From the NCBI GenBank assembly GCA_934045075.1, contig OW203724.1:10651473-10715472 (forward strand): a DNA stretch of 64,000 nucleotides, in the 5' to 3' direction. The translations under genes were made by a program, and so were the position numbers. Of this stretch, positions 8,100-21,416 are shown in pieces; position 1 is the first letter of the stretch; every line of letters begins with the position of its first letter. A model generated the notes under the pieces. The model was given only the letters and a program-made list of their open reading frames with translations. It was not told where the DNA came from and did not search any database. This DNA is from Yponomeuta sedellus (Eukaryota > Arthropoda > Insecta > Lepidoptera > Yponomeutidae).

Positions 8100-10620
8100 G
8101 TAAGTACGAATTTCTTCGTTTAAGTCGTAGATAGAGTAGAACTATAGATCAAGGCACAGTGTAACCGTTTTCACGTCGGTGAATATTATTTGTTTGTTTG
8201 CGTGAATGTTGCCACAGTAAAAGTGAATTGCCATAATGTGGGATAAAATATTTCAGTCGTTCATAGGCCATGAATAAAAATGCAGATTTAGTTTTGAATT
8301 TTATTAATCATACATGTCTGACAATTGTTTGCAGAACGTAGCAAACGTTTTATAAACAATTGTCATTTTGTATAATTAAAAATACGTTTTATTTTACACG
8401 TTTAAATTTTACAAGTTAAGGCGCTTAGGGACGCTATCTAGGACCACCAATGGAATACAATCATAAACTGTTTTATTAATAAGTTTTTTTCATATAAAAA
8501 TTCACCATATAAAAAATCTTTCGAAGGGTACATCAGACTACCAAAATGTACATTTTGTCGAAATGTAGAGAGCATATTCGAGCATTCGATGTAGGTGACC
8601 AGTTCTCTCTTCTAAATGCTAGCACCCATTTTTCCAGAACAGAACTATTTTGAAGAAATCTGGAATAGAAACATTGCTAATATTAATAAATATTGTAATA
8701 CATTAAAATATAATAAGTAATAACTTTAGTATTCCTTATTATTCGCGATACTCATACATAGCTGTTGTATATTGAACGGGTCGATTATTTATTAGGGAAA
8801 TAAGGTAATTACGTTTTACCTAATAATCGATCGCGGCTAGACAGTATTGTACGAGATTCATTGATACAAATTCAAATTTGAATTCTATACTGAATTCAAG
8901 GGCACATTGCTTGCGGCAGAATGCACAAAAACACCGAAAGGGTTCTTGCGATAAATTCGAGTTGACACATTTTCTGCTGAGTGGAATGAATGCTGAAAAA
9001 ATATATGGGCAACAAGTCACATAGGAAGGCGATGCAGCTATTTAACAAAGCATCAGGATATTATATTTGATAATTCAGTGCTGTAGCCGTAATGTTTCTG
9101 TCTCTATTGTTTTTATTATAGATTTCGATATCATCCCTTGTATGTCCATAACTCTGGAGCACGGGTCCTGCATCGCAGAAAGGTTAGGCCATACTCCACC
9201 GCAGGGGCCAAGCCCGGGTTATAGTTTTAGGTACATTTGATTTTTAATAACGATACATTAAGTATTAAAGATTCATAATATATTTTGATTACGTTTGTAA
9301 CGAAATATCTGTATAAGGACAAGCCGTCGAAGTCTGGGACTTCGAATTAAGTAATGATCACGCAGCGTTGCCAGATATACGATTTAAACCGTATTCATTC
9401 GATGTTTTACATTTATGTTGCATGTACGATCAAGGGGCAGAAATCGTACGTAAACATACGACTTTTTTTAGATTTTATTCAACCAAAGTATTAATACCAA
9501 CATAGCACGTCACTATTTATTCTTTTACTTACTAAGTACCAACCCTTAAGGTAAATCTAACTAATGTGCGACGTTACCGGTTACTCGTTTTTGTGACACA
9601 GATTATGAACGCTGCTTCAGTTCAGTCAATCTTATTAAAACAAAGATCCGAAATAGGCTGAGCAATGAAACTCTAAACGGCACACTTTTGGCAAAACAAC
9701 ATATTAAGCGCTATGGGTGTTGTGTGGATTTTTCTGAAACAAGAGCAATAATATTAACATTACAGGAAAACCCTTTACGGGGATAAATAAAAACCTAAAA
9801 ATAGTGTGTTTATGTTTAATCGATTGTTTACTTTAAAATAATAAAACAAAGGTTTTGAAAACGTTCTGTTTTTTTTAGCAGCCTTCTTAGGCAATACTAC
9901 TTTTTATTTTCCCATCGTACGGTGGCTTATAACGTCTGCCAACACGGTCAAGTAATGATCGGGATTTTCGACATAAACGGATGGCAACATTTTTTTACTC
10001 TTCGTTTTTTTAGGTTAGGAAAGTAAATTCTATTAAATTGCTTTTCTTACGGACTAGTTGCAAAGCTACTAGTTGAAACTTAACTAAAATACTCAACATA
10101 AGGCAACTTTGGGCTTAACAATAATTGAAACACAATAATTACTTACCTATCAAAGGAAACTTCCCCCAAAGCTCTTTCTTAACGATTTCTGCATACGAGT
10201 ACACTACAATTCACCATACTTTCTCTATTTAGGTCACTTTTAATATATCATTTCATAAATACACGGTTGCTCTTCGAAACGGCTAGCGTAGCGTTAAATA
10301 TGATTAAATTTTCAAAATCTTGTCGTTTGTTTGCCCCCAAAAACGTCAACTTGACACTGGGGGCAAACAAAAAAAGCAGTTACACTTTTGCTGTTTACTC
10401 TATCTCTTTCTCACCCATGGTCGCTACGAAGTTTGTTTCATTTAAAACTTGTATGTGTGCGCTGTGGCTTGCTCTATAGTTTTACTCCCTCTACGGTTTA
10501 AGTTCAGTAAAATAAAAGTCACTTTCTCAGTATCAAGAGCAAAGAGGAAATGAAAAATCACAAAATGCAAACAGAACGGTCACAACCACAGATTAAATAA
10601 AAAATGTTACGTTGATGACA
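8100..10620. other. gene-free stretch with MITE fragments
   Basis: No gene is recognised. 8418-8495 resembles one end of the MITE at 52846-53242 (motif ACCAATGGAATA). 8776-8848 resembles the inverted-repeat element at 60851-60945 (shared TTTACCTAATAAT and GCGGCTAGAC-like motifs). A 14-bp inverted repeat is at 10326-10339 and 10358-10371. Confidence 0.4.
9131..9232 (-). mobile_element. 5S-derived SINE, tail fragment
   Basis: The stretch matches the tail of the family seen complete at 51300-51600. It has the pattern TATGTCC..CTCTGGAGCACGGGTC followed by GGTTAGGCCATACTCCACC. The 5S-like head is missing. Confidence 0.6.
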
Positions 10621-10807
10621 GAACTATTTTCGCCAACTAAGCGCCATCCACAGAGCATTTATACACTACGTTTTAAGAGACGGGACCTCCCTATATGCTT
10701 TTGTAATGAGTAGCCCCGTTAGCAATACCAACCAATAGAGCAAAAATGCAATGTCAAAAGTGCTACCAACATAACAACTTGTCTGTGCATTAGGGACGTC
10801 CACTTAC

Positions 10808-12907
10808 ATTGGTACTACATTTATCGATATCGATAAATTTTCATCCAGGGGCTCCGCAGTTAGCCTAATAAAATTAATAAAAGTCAAGGTTTTCAATAAA
10901 ACGACAAATGAAATTAGTATTTTATTATTGATTATCAAATCACAATAATTGTGGTCAAGGTCTATTGAATTTATTTCAGCAGCTATTTGGCTTTTCCTTA
11001 GAGGTGTCCAATCTGAGCGAACTTCATCAATCGGTGGTTTGGATTCAGGTGCTGAAATCGTCAAAAAAAGTTAAGTTGAGTCGTTATTGATTATTAAATT
11101 GTTGGTAAACTATGCTACTTACCGGGATAGTTCTGATAAATATGCTGAGATTCCAGGCCACAATAATTGTGGTCAAACCCTACTGGACCAATAGCAACAG
11201 CTGATATTTTGGCTGCTGTACAAGGTGCTGAAAATACTTTGTAATTTATCAAAGTAAACAAACTCTAGTTACAAAAAACTTCAGCGATACATGAAAAGTC
11301 TACGTACCAGAGTTGTTTTGTGAAGCTCGACAACTAATAGGTTTTTGTATAGCTGAATCTGAAAATAAACAATTGCAAGAATAGTCCGAAAAAAAAATAA
11401 ATAGTTTGTTCCTGTTTACCACATAACTGCATAATTGACTATGTTACTATCAAATACATTTTTATAAAAAATATTTTTAATTTAAAAATTAGTAAAAAAA
11501 ATATTTTAGTAATTCCAATCACTAACCAGTTTCAAGTGATGCGACGTGGCTACGTGGTAAGGAAACTCAGCTAGTAAGTAATCGTAAGTAATCAGTAAGA
11601 GGAGGCGCATTTATAAGTAGAGAAGATACAGCCCTGTAAAAAATGTTTATCAAAGTATGTCATTTATGTATTAAGACGTAATAATAATATTGCGTTCTAA
11701 ATGACGGAGCAAAATACATTCAAATGTTCGACGTAAAGCAAGGCGTATTTTGTGTTTTATTACACAATTATTCATGAAATGTAGTAAGTGTTACATTATA
11801 AGTTTATAACACAACTCACCATTTCTTTAATGGGCTTCCTTTTAAAATCGTTGTAAAAATCTTTCGGCCGGAAATGATCTCTACAAACATATTTATGTTG
11901 GTGGAGTTTATCGATGGGGATATACGATATAAGATCTTCCACAATTTTCACCCATTGTCTGCATCTAAAAAAAAACCAACATTCAATGCAGCCACTAATA
12001 GTGCATCGTTGAAACATTGTTATGGCTTACAGCAATTCACCCGTCGTACACTGAGTAGTAATTCTGACCAAGGTACTTATCAGATAAGTCAAATATGGAT
12101 CTTTTTCAACAACAGAGCAAAAGAAACTATGATAAAATACGCGCCTTGCCACGCTCTACCGCGTTATTCCAAAAAAGCGTTTTTGGCATGTCGTCAAAAA
12201 TATACAATCACCTCCCAGGATCAATTAGAAAAATTGACGAAAATTATTTGTTCAAAACTAAGATTAAACAACTATTAAAAAACAAGGCTTACTACACAAT
12301 TAATGAATACCTCGCTGACACGGACCTAGGGAACTAGGAGTTATTAGGTATATTGACATTTGATTTACATAAGCTGGAGGACTAAGTTGATAATATTTAT
12401 AATAAATTGGTTACTTTGTATGACATAAAGTTCATTATGTAGGTTAACATTATTTCTGTAAATAAATTGTAAATAGATGTCATTGTGTGCATGCCTACCT
12501 ACCCACATAAAAATGTATCCATTTGCATACTGCTGTTAAGTGGTAGAATACACTGACTTATTGCAATTAAGACCTGTGCAAAAACCTTACTGTGTGTATT
12601 CGCAAATAAATATTTTGAAGTTTGAAGTTTAAAGTTTGAAGATATTTTTTTATCGATATTGAATATGGGTATGGCACATCACTATGACATTGAAACATCT
12701 TAGTATTTTTCTCATAGTATATTAATTACGTTATTTAACATAATTTATGATCTTGCTCTTGTGCAAAATGACAAAAACTGTAGCCAGAAATACTTACCGG
12801 TCTTCATCCCTAGGAAATTTACCCATAAACTTTCTTTTGGTACCCTTTGACCGGCTGCATCTTATTTTACAAATGGCACAAGTTCGACACCATCCGATCA
12901 ATGCCAT
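10808..12907 (-). pseudogene. THAP-domain gene fragment, unit 1
   Basis: Exon 1 (12907-12798) starts MALIGWCRTCAICK and ends FPRDED plus two bases at a GTAAGT donor. Exon 2 (11964-11820) continues in frame as CRQWVKIVEDL to KYVCRDHFRPKDFY, completing a C2CH THAP zinc finger (Trp and C-x2-H visible). Further exon-like blocks with splice sites follow near 11350-11300, 11227-11123 and 11051-10808. The last two share the motif DHNYC. I could not join exon 2 to the later exons in one frame, and no stop-bounded full gene emerges. It may be a fragment or a gene whose exons I have missed. The intron between exons 1 and 2 carries a LINE 3' end. Confidence 0.55.
12087..12639 (+). mobile_element. 5'-truncated LINE insertion (reverse transcriptase C-terminus)
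   Basis: Units 2 and 3 have the uninterrupted site, so the insertion edges are visible. AGATA is duplicated at 12082-12086 and 12640-12644. The insert encodes a C-terminal LINE tail on the plus strand (12095-12337, containing FGMSSKIYNHLPGS and INEYLAD) and ends in a TTTGAAG-type simple repeat. This is a classical 5'-truncated non-LTR insertion. Confidence 0.8.
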
Positions 12908-13177
12908 TATTAAAAGAAAATCACTAAACACTGTACAACAAGATATACACAGCTATATATTGAACAAACTTAAAACACAAAAATTTTAACTAGAAAACTT
13001 TCTAATATGTGCCGCGTACCGCCATACACAGAGCATATAAATAAGAGACGGGACCTCCCTATAAGCTTTTGTAATGAGTTTAGCCCCGTTAGCAATACCA
13101 ACTAAAAGAGCAAAAATGCAATGTCAAAAGTGCTACCAACATAACAACTTGTCTGTGCATTAGGGACGTCCACTTAC

Positions 13178-14802
13178 ATTGGTACTACATTTATCGATAT
13201 CGATAACTTTTCATCCAGGGGCTCCGCAGTTAGCCAAATGAAATTAATAAAAATCAATGTTTTCAATAAAACGACAAATGAAATTAGTATTTTATTATTG
13301 ATTATCAAATCACAATAATTGTAGTCAAGGTCTATTGAATTTATTTCAGCAGCTATTTGGTTTTTGATTAGAGGTGTCCAATCTGAGCGAACTTCATCAA
13401 TCGGTGGTTTGAATTCAGGTGCTGAAATCGTCAAAAAAAGTTAAGTTGAGTCGTTATTGATTATTCATTTGTTGGTAAACTATGCTACTTACCGGGATAG
13501 TTCTGATAAATATGCTGAGATTCCAGGCCACAATAATTGTGGTCAAACCCTATTGGACCAATAGCAACAGCTGATATTTTGGCCGCTGTACAAGGTGCTG
13601 AAAATGATAACACTTTGTAATTTATCAAAGTAAACAAACTCTAGTTACAAAAAACTTCAGCGATACATGAAAAGTCTACGTACCAGAGTTGTTTTGTGAA
13701 GCTCGACAACTAATAGGTTTTTGTATAGCTGAATCTGAAAATAAACAATTGCAAGAATAGTCCGAAAAAAAATAGTTTTTTCCTGTTTACCACATAACTG
13801 CATAATTGACTATGTAACTATCGAATAAATTTTTATAAAAAAATATTTTAATTATAGTATTTTTATTTTAATGCACTAACCCGTGCTAAGGAACAAATTA
13901 AAAAAAAAATTAGCCTCTCAATAGGTTTTTAAAAATATTTTAAGTTAAAAATTAGTAAAAAAATATTTTAGTAATTCCAATCACTAACCAGTTTCAAGTG
14001 ATGCGACGTGGCTACGTGGTAAGGAAACTCAGCTAGTAAGTAATCAGGAAGAGGAGGCGCATTTATGAGCAGAGAAGATACAGCCCTGTAAAAAAATGTT
14101 TATCAAAGTATGTCATTTATGTATTAAGACTTAATAATAATATTGCGTTCTAAATGACGGAGCAAAATAAATTCAAATGTTCGACGTAAAGCAAGGCGTA
14201 TTTTGTGTTTTATTACATAATTATTCATGAAATGTAGTAAGTGTTACATTATAAGTTTATAACACAACTCACCATTTCTTTAATCGGCTTCCTTTTAAAA
14301 TCGTTGTAAAAATCTTTCGGCCGGAAATGATCGCTACAAACATATTTATGTTGGTGGAGTTTTTCGATGGGTATATACGCTATAAGATCTTCCACAATTT
14401 TCACCCATTGTCTGCATCTAAAAAAAAAACAACAACATTCAATGCAGCCACTAATAGTGCATCGTTGAAACATTGTTATGGCTTACAGCAATTCACCCGT
14501 CGTACACTGAGTAGTAATTCTGACCAAGGTACTTATCAGATATTTTTTTATCGATATTGAATATGTGTATGGCACATCACTATGACATTGAAACATAGTA
14601 TTTTTCTCATAGTATATTAATTACGTTATTTAACATAATTTATGATCTTGCTCTTGTGCAAGATGACAAAAACTGTAGCCAGAAATACTTACCGGTCTTC
14701 ATCCCTGGGAAATTTACCCATAAACTTTCTTTTGGTACCCTTTGACCGGCTGCATCTTATTTTACAAATGGCACAAGTTCGACACCATCCGATCAATGCC
14801 AT
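13178..14802 (-). pseudogene. THAP-domain gene fragment, unit 2
   Basis: Exon 1 is 14802-14693 and exon 2 is 14417-14273, same lengths (110 and 145 nt) and phases as unit 1. The DHNYC-type exon 13421-13178 is present (NYC kept, with DYNYC here). The intron between exons 1 and 2 is about 275 bp, the ancestral state without the LINE. The same difficulty in joining exon 2 to later exons applies. Confidence 0.55.
13851..13932. mobile_element. SINE-tail fold-back insertion
   Basis: An 82-bp insert is absent from units 1 and 3 and flanked by a 10-bp duplication AAATATTTTA (13841-13850 and 13933-13942). Its first half is the minus-strand tail of the tRNA-derived SINE (ATGCACTAACCCGTGC) and its second half the plus-strand tail (TAGCCTCTCAATAGG), so it is an inverted dimer of SINE ends. 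Confidence 0.75.
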
Positions 14803-14913
14803 TATTAAAAGAAAATCACTAAACACTGTACAACAAGATACACACAGCTAGATATTGAACAAACTTAAAACACAAAAAAATTAACTAGAAAACGTTCTAT
14901 TATGTGCCGCGTT

Positions 14914-15201
14914 CCGCCATATTTGTTATGTTTTCAGTTTGACATTGACAACAAAGAAAGAGTAAGTAGTATTAAAGAGTGAGACAAAAATATGTCCGCC
15001 ATTAAAACGGGGCTAAATGCGAACAAAAATTTCAAAGTTCCTACTTGCGCTAGGCTGCCGCCATATTTGTTATGTTTTCAGTTTGACATTGACAACAAAG
15101 AAAGAGTAAGTAGTATTAAAGAGTGAGACAAATATATGTCCGCCATTAAAACGGGGCTAAATGCGAACAAATAATTCAAAGTTCCTACTTGCGCTAGGCT
15201 G
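14914..15201. repeat. 144-bp head-to-tail repeat pair
   Basis: Two consecutive copies begin CCGCCATATTTGTTATG (14914 and 15058). One copy each is present at 332 and 17122. The duplication is private to this junction. Confidence 0.8.
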
Positions 15202-15290
15202 GCGCCATCTATTGAGTTTTTGTGTTATTAACTTTTTTTCTTCTGAAAACGGCTCATTGATTATTTTGGAATTCCTGACATCAAGTTTCT

Positions 15291-17121
15291 ATGAGCACAG
15301 AGCATATAAATAAGAGACGGGACCTCCCTATATGCTTTTGTAATGAGTTTAGCCCCGTTAGCAATACCAACCAATAGAGCAAAAATGCAATGTCAAAAGT
15401 GCTACCAACATAACAACTTGTCTGTGCATTAGGGACGTCCACTTACATTGGTACTACATTTATCGATATCGATAAATTTTCATCCAGGGGCTCCGCAGTT
15501 AGCCTAATAAAATTAATAAAAATCAATGTTTTCAATAAAACGACAAATGAAATTAGTATTTTATTATTGATTATCAAATCACAATAATTGTGGTCAAGGT
15601 CTATTGAATTTATTTCAGCAGCTATTTGGTTTTTCCTTAGAGGTGTCCAATCTGAGCGAACTTCATCAATCGGTGGTTTGGATTCAGGTGCTGAAATCGT
15701 CAAAAAAAGTTAAGTTGAGTCGTTATTGATTATTAATTTGTTGGTAAACTATGCTACTTACCGGGATAGTTCTGATAAATATGCTGAGATTCCAGGCCAC
15801 AATAATTGTGGTCAAACCCTACTGGACCAATAGCAACAGCTGATATTTTGGCTGCTGTACAAGGTGCTGAAAATGATAACACTTTGTAATTTATCAAAGT
15901 AAACAAACTCTAGTTACAAAAAACTTCAGCGATACATGAAAAGTCTACGTACCAGAGTTGTTTTGTGAAGCTCGACAACTAATAGGTTTTTGTATAGCTG
16001 AATCTGAAAATAAACAATTGCAAGAATAGTCCGAAAAAAAAATAGTTTGTTCCTGTTTACCACATAACTGCATAATTGACTATGTAACTATCAAATACAT
16101 TTTTATAAAAAAATATTTTAAGTTAAAAATTAGTAAAAAAAATATTTTAGTAATTCCAATCACTAACCAGTTTCAAGTGATGCGACGTGGCTACGTGGTA
16201 AGGAAACTCAGCTAGTAAGTAATCAGGAAGAGGAGGCGCATTTATAAGTAGAGAAGATACAGCCCTGTAAAAAATTTTTTATCAAAGTATGTCATTTACG
16301 TATTAAGACGTAATAATAATATTGCGTTCTAAATGACGGAGCAAAATATATTCAAATGTTCGACGTAAAGCAAGGCGTATTTTGTGTTTTATTACATAAT
16401 TATTCATGAAATGTAGTAAGTGTTACATTATAAGTTTATAACACAACTCACCATTTCTTTAATCGGCTTCCTTTTAAAATAGTTGTAAAAATCTTTCGGC
16501 CGGAAATGATCTCTACAAACATATTTATGTTGGTGGAGTTTTTTGATGGGTATATACGATATAAGATCTTCCACAATTTTCACCCATTGTCTGCATCTAA
16601 AAAAAAAAAAAACAACATTCAATGCAGCCACTAATAGTGCATCGTTGAAACATTGTTATGGCTTACAGCAATTCACCCGTCATACACTGAGTAGTAATTC
16701 TGACCAAGTAATTGTGACCAAACTGACTGAATCTGACTTATCAGATATTTTTTTATCGATATTGAATATGTGTATGGCACATCACTATGACATTGAAACA
16801 TCTGAGTATTTTTCTCATAGTATATTAATTACGTTATTTAACATAATTTATGATCTTGCTCTTGTGCAAGATGACAAAAACTGTAGCCAGAAATACTTAC
16901 CGGTCTTCATCCCTAGGAAATTTACCCATAAACATTCTTTTGGTACCCTTTGACCGGATGCATCTTATTTTACAAATGGCACAAGTTTGACACCATCCGA
17001 TCAATGCCATTATTAAAAGAAAATCACTAAACACTGTACAACAAGATACACACAGCTAGATATTGAACAAACTTAAAACACAAAAATTTTAACTAGAAAA
17101 CGTTCTAATATGTGCCGCGTT
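15291..17121 (-). repeat. THAP tandem unit 3
   Basis: Third unit, without the unit-1 LINE or the unit-2 SINE fold-back. A short extra segment lies near 16708-16736. From 16791 it overlaps the region that is duplicated at the window start. Confidence 0.85.
15447..17010 (-). pseudogene. THAP-domain gene fragment, unit 3
   Basis: Exon 1 is 17010-16901 and exon 2 is 16596-16452. The downstream DHNYC exon is 15690-15447. Exon 1 carries CQTCAICK and FPRDED, and exon 2 carries YVCRDHFRPKDFY, forming the same THAP finger as units 1 and 2. One exon-2 change (NYFKRKP for NDFKRKP) separates it from unit 1. Function is unknown; a DNA-binding role is inferred from the domain only. Confidence 0.55.
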
Positions 17122-17403
17122 CCGCCATATTTGTTACGTTTTCAGTTTGACATTGACAGAAAAGAAAGAGTAAGTAGTATTAAAGACTGAGACAAAAATA
17201 TGTCCGCCATTAAAACGGGGCTAAATGCGAACAAAAATTTCAAAGTTCCTACTTGCGCTAGGCTGTCTATGAGTATGGAGCTCGATTTTCGGACACAAAT
17301 GTCTGTCTCGCTAGTTCGAAACGTCTTTTCGAACTAGCAAGACAGACATGTGTCAGGTGTTCATTTTATAACGCTCCTTCTATGCTCTATTTCTTATACT
17401 ACC

Positions 17404-18013
17404 CAGTGTTGCCAATTTAGCGACTTTGTCGCTAGAAATAACGACTTTTGCGAGAGCCTTAGCGACAAGAAAAAAGTTTTGACGACAAAAATAATTTAGC
17501 GACTTAGCTGACGACTTTTTAACCTGAAGATTTCATTAAGTACAAGATAACAAAATATGCCCAACACCATTTTTTACCTACTCAAACGACTACGACTACT
17601 TCAACTGAGCCATATGAGAATGGGGACGAAGAAGTGTTTAATTTATCTAGTGATGGCGAAGAATAATTTTTAATTATTAAATATCTTATTTCTTAATAGT
17701 ACATTCTTATTCACGTGCCCCCCCCCCCCCCCGTTTATTTTTTGCTGCTAATGGTCTCCGGCGCCTATTTCATTTCGGGGTTTACTATGACAAGTCGACA
17801 TACATTGCAAAGTTGATTACACTACAGATTAACAGTACACTCTGCTACGCAATGTACGTCGAATTGTTACAATAAACTACGAATTGCAGCTTTATGAAAC
17901 GCGGCCCAGAAGGAAATCCGGGAGCCGACTTTAGTTCAATCAGTTTTAGCGACTTCCTAGCGACTTATGTTATGAAATCTAGGGAGACGAATTTACTGGA
18001 GTTGGCAACACTG
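17404..18013. mobile_element. non-autonomous hAT-type element A (right copy)
   Basis: Duplicate of 614-1220 with the same termini and target duplication. It is 3 bp longer because the poly-C tract is 15 rather than 12. Confidence 0.8.
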
Positions 18014-18390
18014 ATACTTCCTTATTTTTGCACAGTAGCAGGGATGTATACGTGTCATAATTATGGTACATGTACCATAATTCAGTTGTTCGTACCATGT
18101 ACAATGATACATCCACTATGGTACGCGAAAGAACCATAATTTTGCCATTTTTTTGATCACAAGCACTTTTGCATCACATATTTTCCATCTTTCGCTTTTG
18201 CTGTTGACGAGTTTTTTTTATATACCGGTATCTAGCAACACTAAAAAAATATTCATTAATTTCGTTCAGTAAGTTGTTAGGAACGTTCATATCTGTGATA
18301 GTTTTTGTAGTCTGTGGATTGTAAGGGAAACGTTCATATCTGTGATAGTTTTTGTAGTCTGTGGATTGTAAGTGAACACACTAACGACTA

Positions 18391-21366
18391 GAGTGCGCGC
18401 CAGATAAGTCTGCGCGCGACTGGTGGCGTAGATAATGTTGCCAGTTATGGGAAATTGCTTTCCGATCATAAACATAATATGGGAGGTGAGGAAAAAATCA
18501 ACCTAGCTAGAAGTGAACTATGACCAAATAAACATTCAAAAGTAATAATAAAGATAGAAATAATATGAAATATGAACCTATTTTAATCTACAGCTATTTT
18601 GCTTCTCAATGCCGCGAGACGTGCGCTCGGCTAAGGGGTGTCCACAGACATCAGTAATCACAGCTTTTTATAATCCTTTGGTAGATTACACCATAGCTCA
18701 ACAACGGCTGGACCGATTGTTTGTACTTTAAATGAAAATAAATACAAACAACATTTAATAGTTTTTGAAATTTATTATCAGGCATCTAGAGGTACTTTTA
18801 AATTTTGGATACGTGTGATCCTCCAATGGGTCAATGCCTTCCATTGTATCATTTTCTAGATCTTCGCTCATTTCGTCGTCCGAAGAGTCTGAGCTTCCAT
18901 CGTCACTTGTAGGATCAATTATATTTTTTTCTAATTCTATATCTAACAACCTGTCGGATTCGAAATATTGGTTTTCGATTTTTTCCACGTGTTGACACAC
19001 ATTAATCCATTCTTCTGTAGTTATAGAACTAAACGCTGCTTCAGTTATTGAGGATATTTCACTTGTGGCTTGACTTACATTGTGCTCTGCAACACGTCTT
19101 TTGGCTGTAGCCCATATTTTTTCTATTGGATTCAAATCACAGTGATAAGGAGGTAAGTGCACGACCTCATGTCCATGTTGATTTCATAAATATTCCACTT
19201 CATAAACTGGATCTCCTTTGTTTTTTTTATTAATTCGTACAACTGTTGTTTAATCCAGTAATCTTCAAATGGAATACTGTTATTAAAAAGCCATTGCTGC
19301 ATTTCTGATTTTAAACTGCTCATTGTGGGTACTTTATTTATTTGTTTGCAATGATATGGTGCATTATCCATAACCACGATGCAGTTAGATGGCAAGTTAG
19401 GAAAATTTTTTTCAGCCATCCATCGCATGAAATTTTTTGCATTCATGTCATCATGATAGTCGCTCGATTTTGATTGTGATTTGAATAGGAGTCCATTTTC
19501 GACAAATCCTGTTTTTCCGCCAGCTTGACCTGTAATCCATCTTGCACCGGTACTATCCGATGTCAAAACACCTGGTTCTTCATTCGATTGCCAACATTTT
19601 TTAAAGGTGATATGAGGCATGGATATATGTTTTGTCAAGGTAGATAACAGGGCGCTTTTCTTCCAAACGGTTTTTACGCATCCTTAAAATAAATTTAGCT
19701 CTCCAAGCTACAATATCATAACATCATAACTTTTTATATCTCTACTATAATATCATAACTTTTTATATCTCTATAATATCATAACTTTTTATATCTCTAC
19801 CCCATGCTTCTCAAAATACGCTTTAAAGTTGTTTTGCTGTACTTGAAATCAATATCAGCTTTCAATGCGAGCCAAAGCTTATGAATGGTCGGAATTTCTT
19901 TTCTGACGACATAAAATGAGTGTATCATGTGCCTTATAGCGCATTTATCAAAATCGTCTATTTCCAAAAATTTTTCTCGGTTTCTATTTTTTCCTGGAGT
20001 TAGAATTTTTGAAGTCGAAGCTTCAGCTTTATTACCCTTTTGAGTTATTTGAGTAACAGTGCGTTCAGAAATACCTGAAACGAAGAAATGTTTGAATATT
20101 CAACAATATACCAATAAAACTGTAACACTAACCTCTTGAGGTGCTCTGCCTGAGGGGCTAGGTTTATGCGCGACCCGGTGAAATACTACCCGGGTTGGCG
20201 CTTTCAAGGATGCCTATGGGGACTACTCACAAATGACTACGCTTGGATTCCAAAAACCGACACCATTTAATATATACAGACCTAATATTAACACAATTAA
20301 CCCTACACACTCAAATTGTCTCTCACTTAACCCACCACTAGTTTTAACCATTGTCCCTGTATTATCACTGTCTTTGTTACACACCGACACTCACACAACT
20401 TAAATACTGATGGACACTAGGGGCGACTTGCTCACTATTATTAACTGCTGTACTTATTCCCGGTGAGAGGTACCTACGACTCTCAATGATCCTGGAGTGG
20501 CCGATATCGGGATCCCCAACATACCGCTCTCAGGATTCCCTATTATCTGGGGTGGCCACCATCGGGAACCCCAACGTGCCAACACCCAGAGGCTAAGGTG
20601 GGCACACGAGATGTCCTAGGCCGGCTAATATCGGCAAACCAACATGCCATGCCCTAGGACATCTCGTGAGTGGCATCGGCTAACCTCGGATGGGCCCACA
20701 GAGGCGGACCACTGTACCACTTCCGGCGATCAGCCGATGTGCCCTCACTTGTTCCTCAACCCTCTACAGATCGGGATCCCCTCCGACTGTCCTGAAACCC
20801 TACCGGGACTGGACCTACGGTGAACGTCTTTACTGGTAGTGGGAGCCGCTCGACTGAGCTAGCGCTGCGCCTTTTATATTCGCGTCGCCGCCGTGCCGCG
20901 CCTCCCGCCAGTCCTTGCTGGCGTCACTGCATGCGGCGCCCCGCGCCGCGGGCCGCGCTCCGCTGGCGCCTTGTCACGCCGTGCGTGCGTGGTGCTTGTG
21001 GTGTGGCTGGTGACGTGGTTAGCTACGTCACAAAACAAAAAAACACCCCACACGAAGGCAAAATACTAAGAAATGGTCACCCCAAAAATTACCTGTCAAG
21101 AACGCAACACGAGCCCGTACTTTAGAAAATGGTACAATTGGGCCCTTATTGTCCCGTTCTGCTTCACAAGAACGTTTCACCTTGAGAACAATCTCTCTGC
21201 CAGCACTCTTAATGACTTTCGGCATGATGATTACGAAATTTTATCAACAAATACTAAATAAAACACAAGACGCCCAACACGCTCACTTCACCTGACACAA
21301 CAACAACATGGCGGCCAGGGATTAGTTCCAATTTAGGCCGCGCGCAGACTTATCTGGCGCGCGCTC
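18391..21366 (-). mobile_element. nested Tc1/mariner-superfamily element (right copy)
   Basis: Duplicate of 1598-4573. It is TA-flanked with the same inverted termini and the same internal lesions. Confidence 0.88.
18755..21225 (-). pseudogene. DDE_3-type transposase, broken (right copy)
   Basis: Exon 1 is 21225-21093, the intron 21092-20075 and exon 2 begins at 20074. All the same frameshifts are present as in the left copy, so the transposase was already dead before the segmental duplication. Confidence 0.85.
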
Positions 21367-21368
21367 TA

Positions 21369-21416
21369 AGTTCAACTTTTTGAAAATTCACAGGTGAATT
21401 TTCAAAAAGTTGAACT
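21369..21416. repeat. perfect 48-bp palindrome (right copy)
   Basis: Duplicate of 4576-4623. It has two exact 23-bp arms with a 2-base centre. Confidence 0.95.

Larger units (their letters stand above)
10630..13019 (-). repeat. THAP tandem unit 1
   Basis: This is the first of three head-to-tail units (10630, 13020 and 15291 onward), high in identity by eye. Each carries the same minus-strand exons. Unit 1 alone holds a LINE insertion (12087-12639). Confidence 0.85.
13020..15290 (-). repeat. THAP tandem unit 2
   Basis: Second unit of the array. It lacks the LINE of unit 1 but has an 82-bp SINE fold-back at 13851-13932. Its tail holds a 144-bp direct repeat pair (14914-15057 and 15058-15201). 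Confidence 0.85.
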
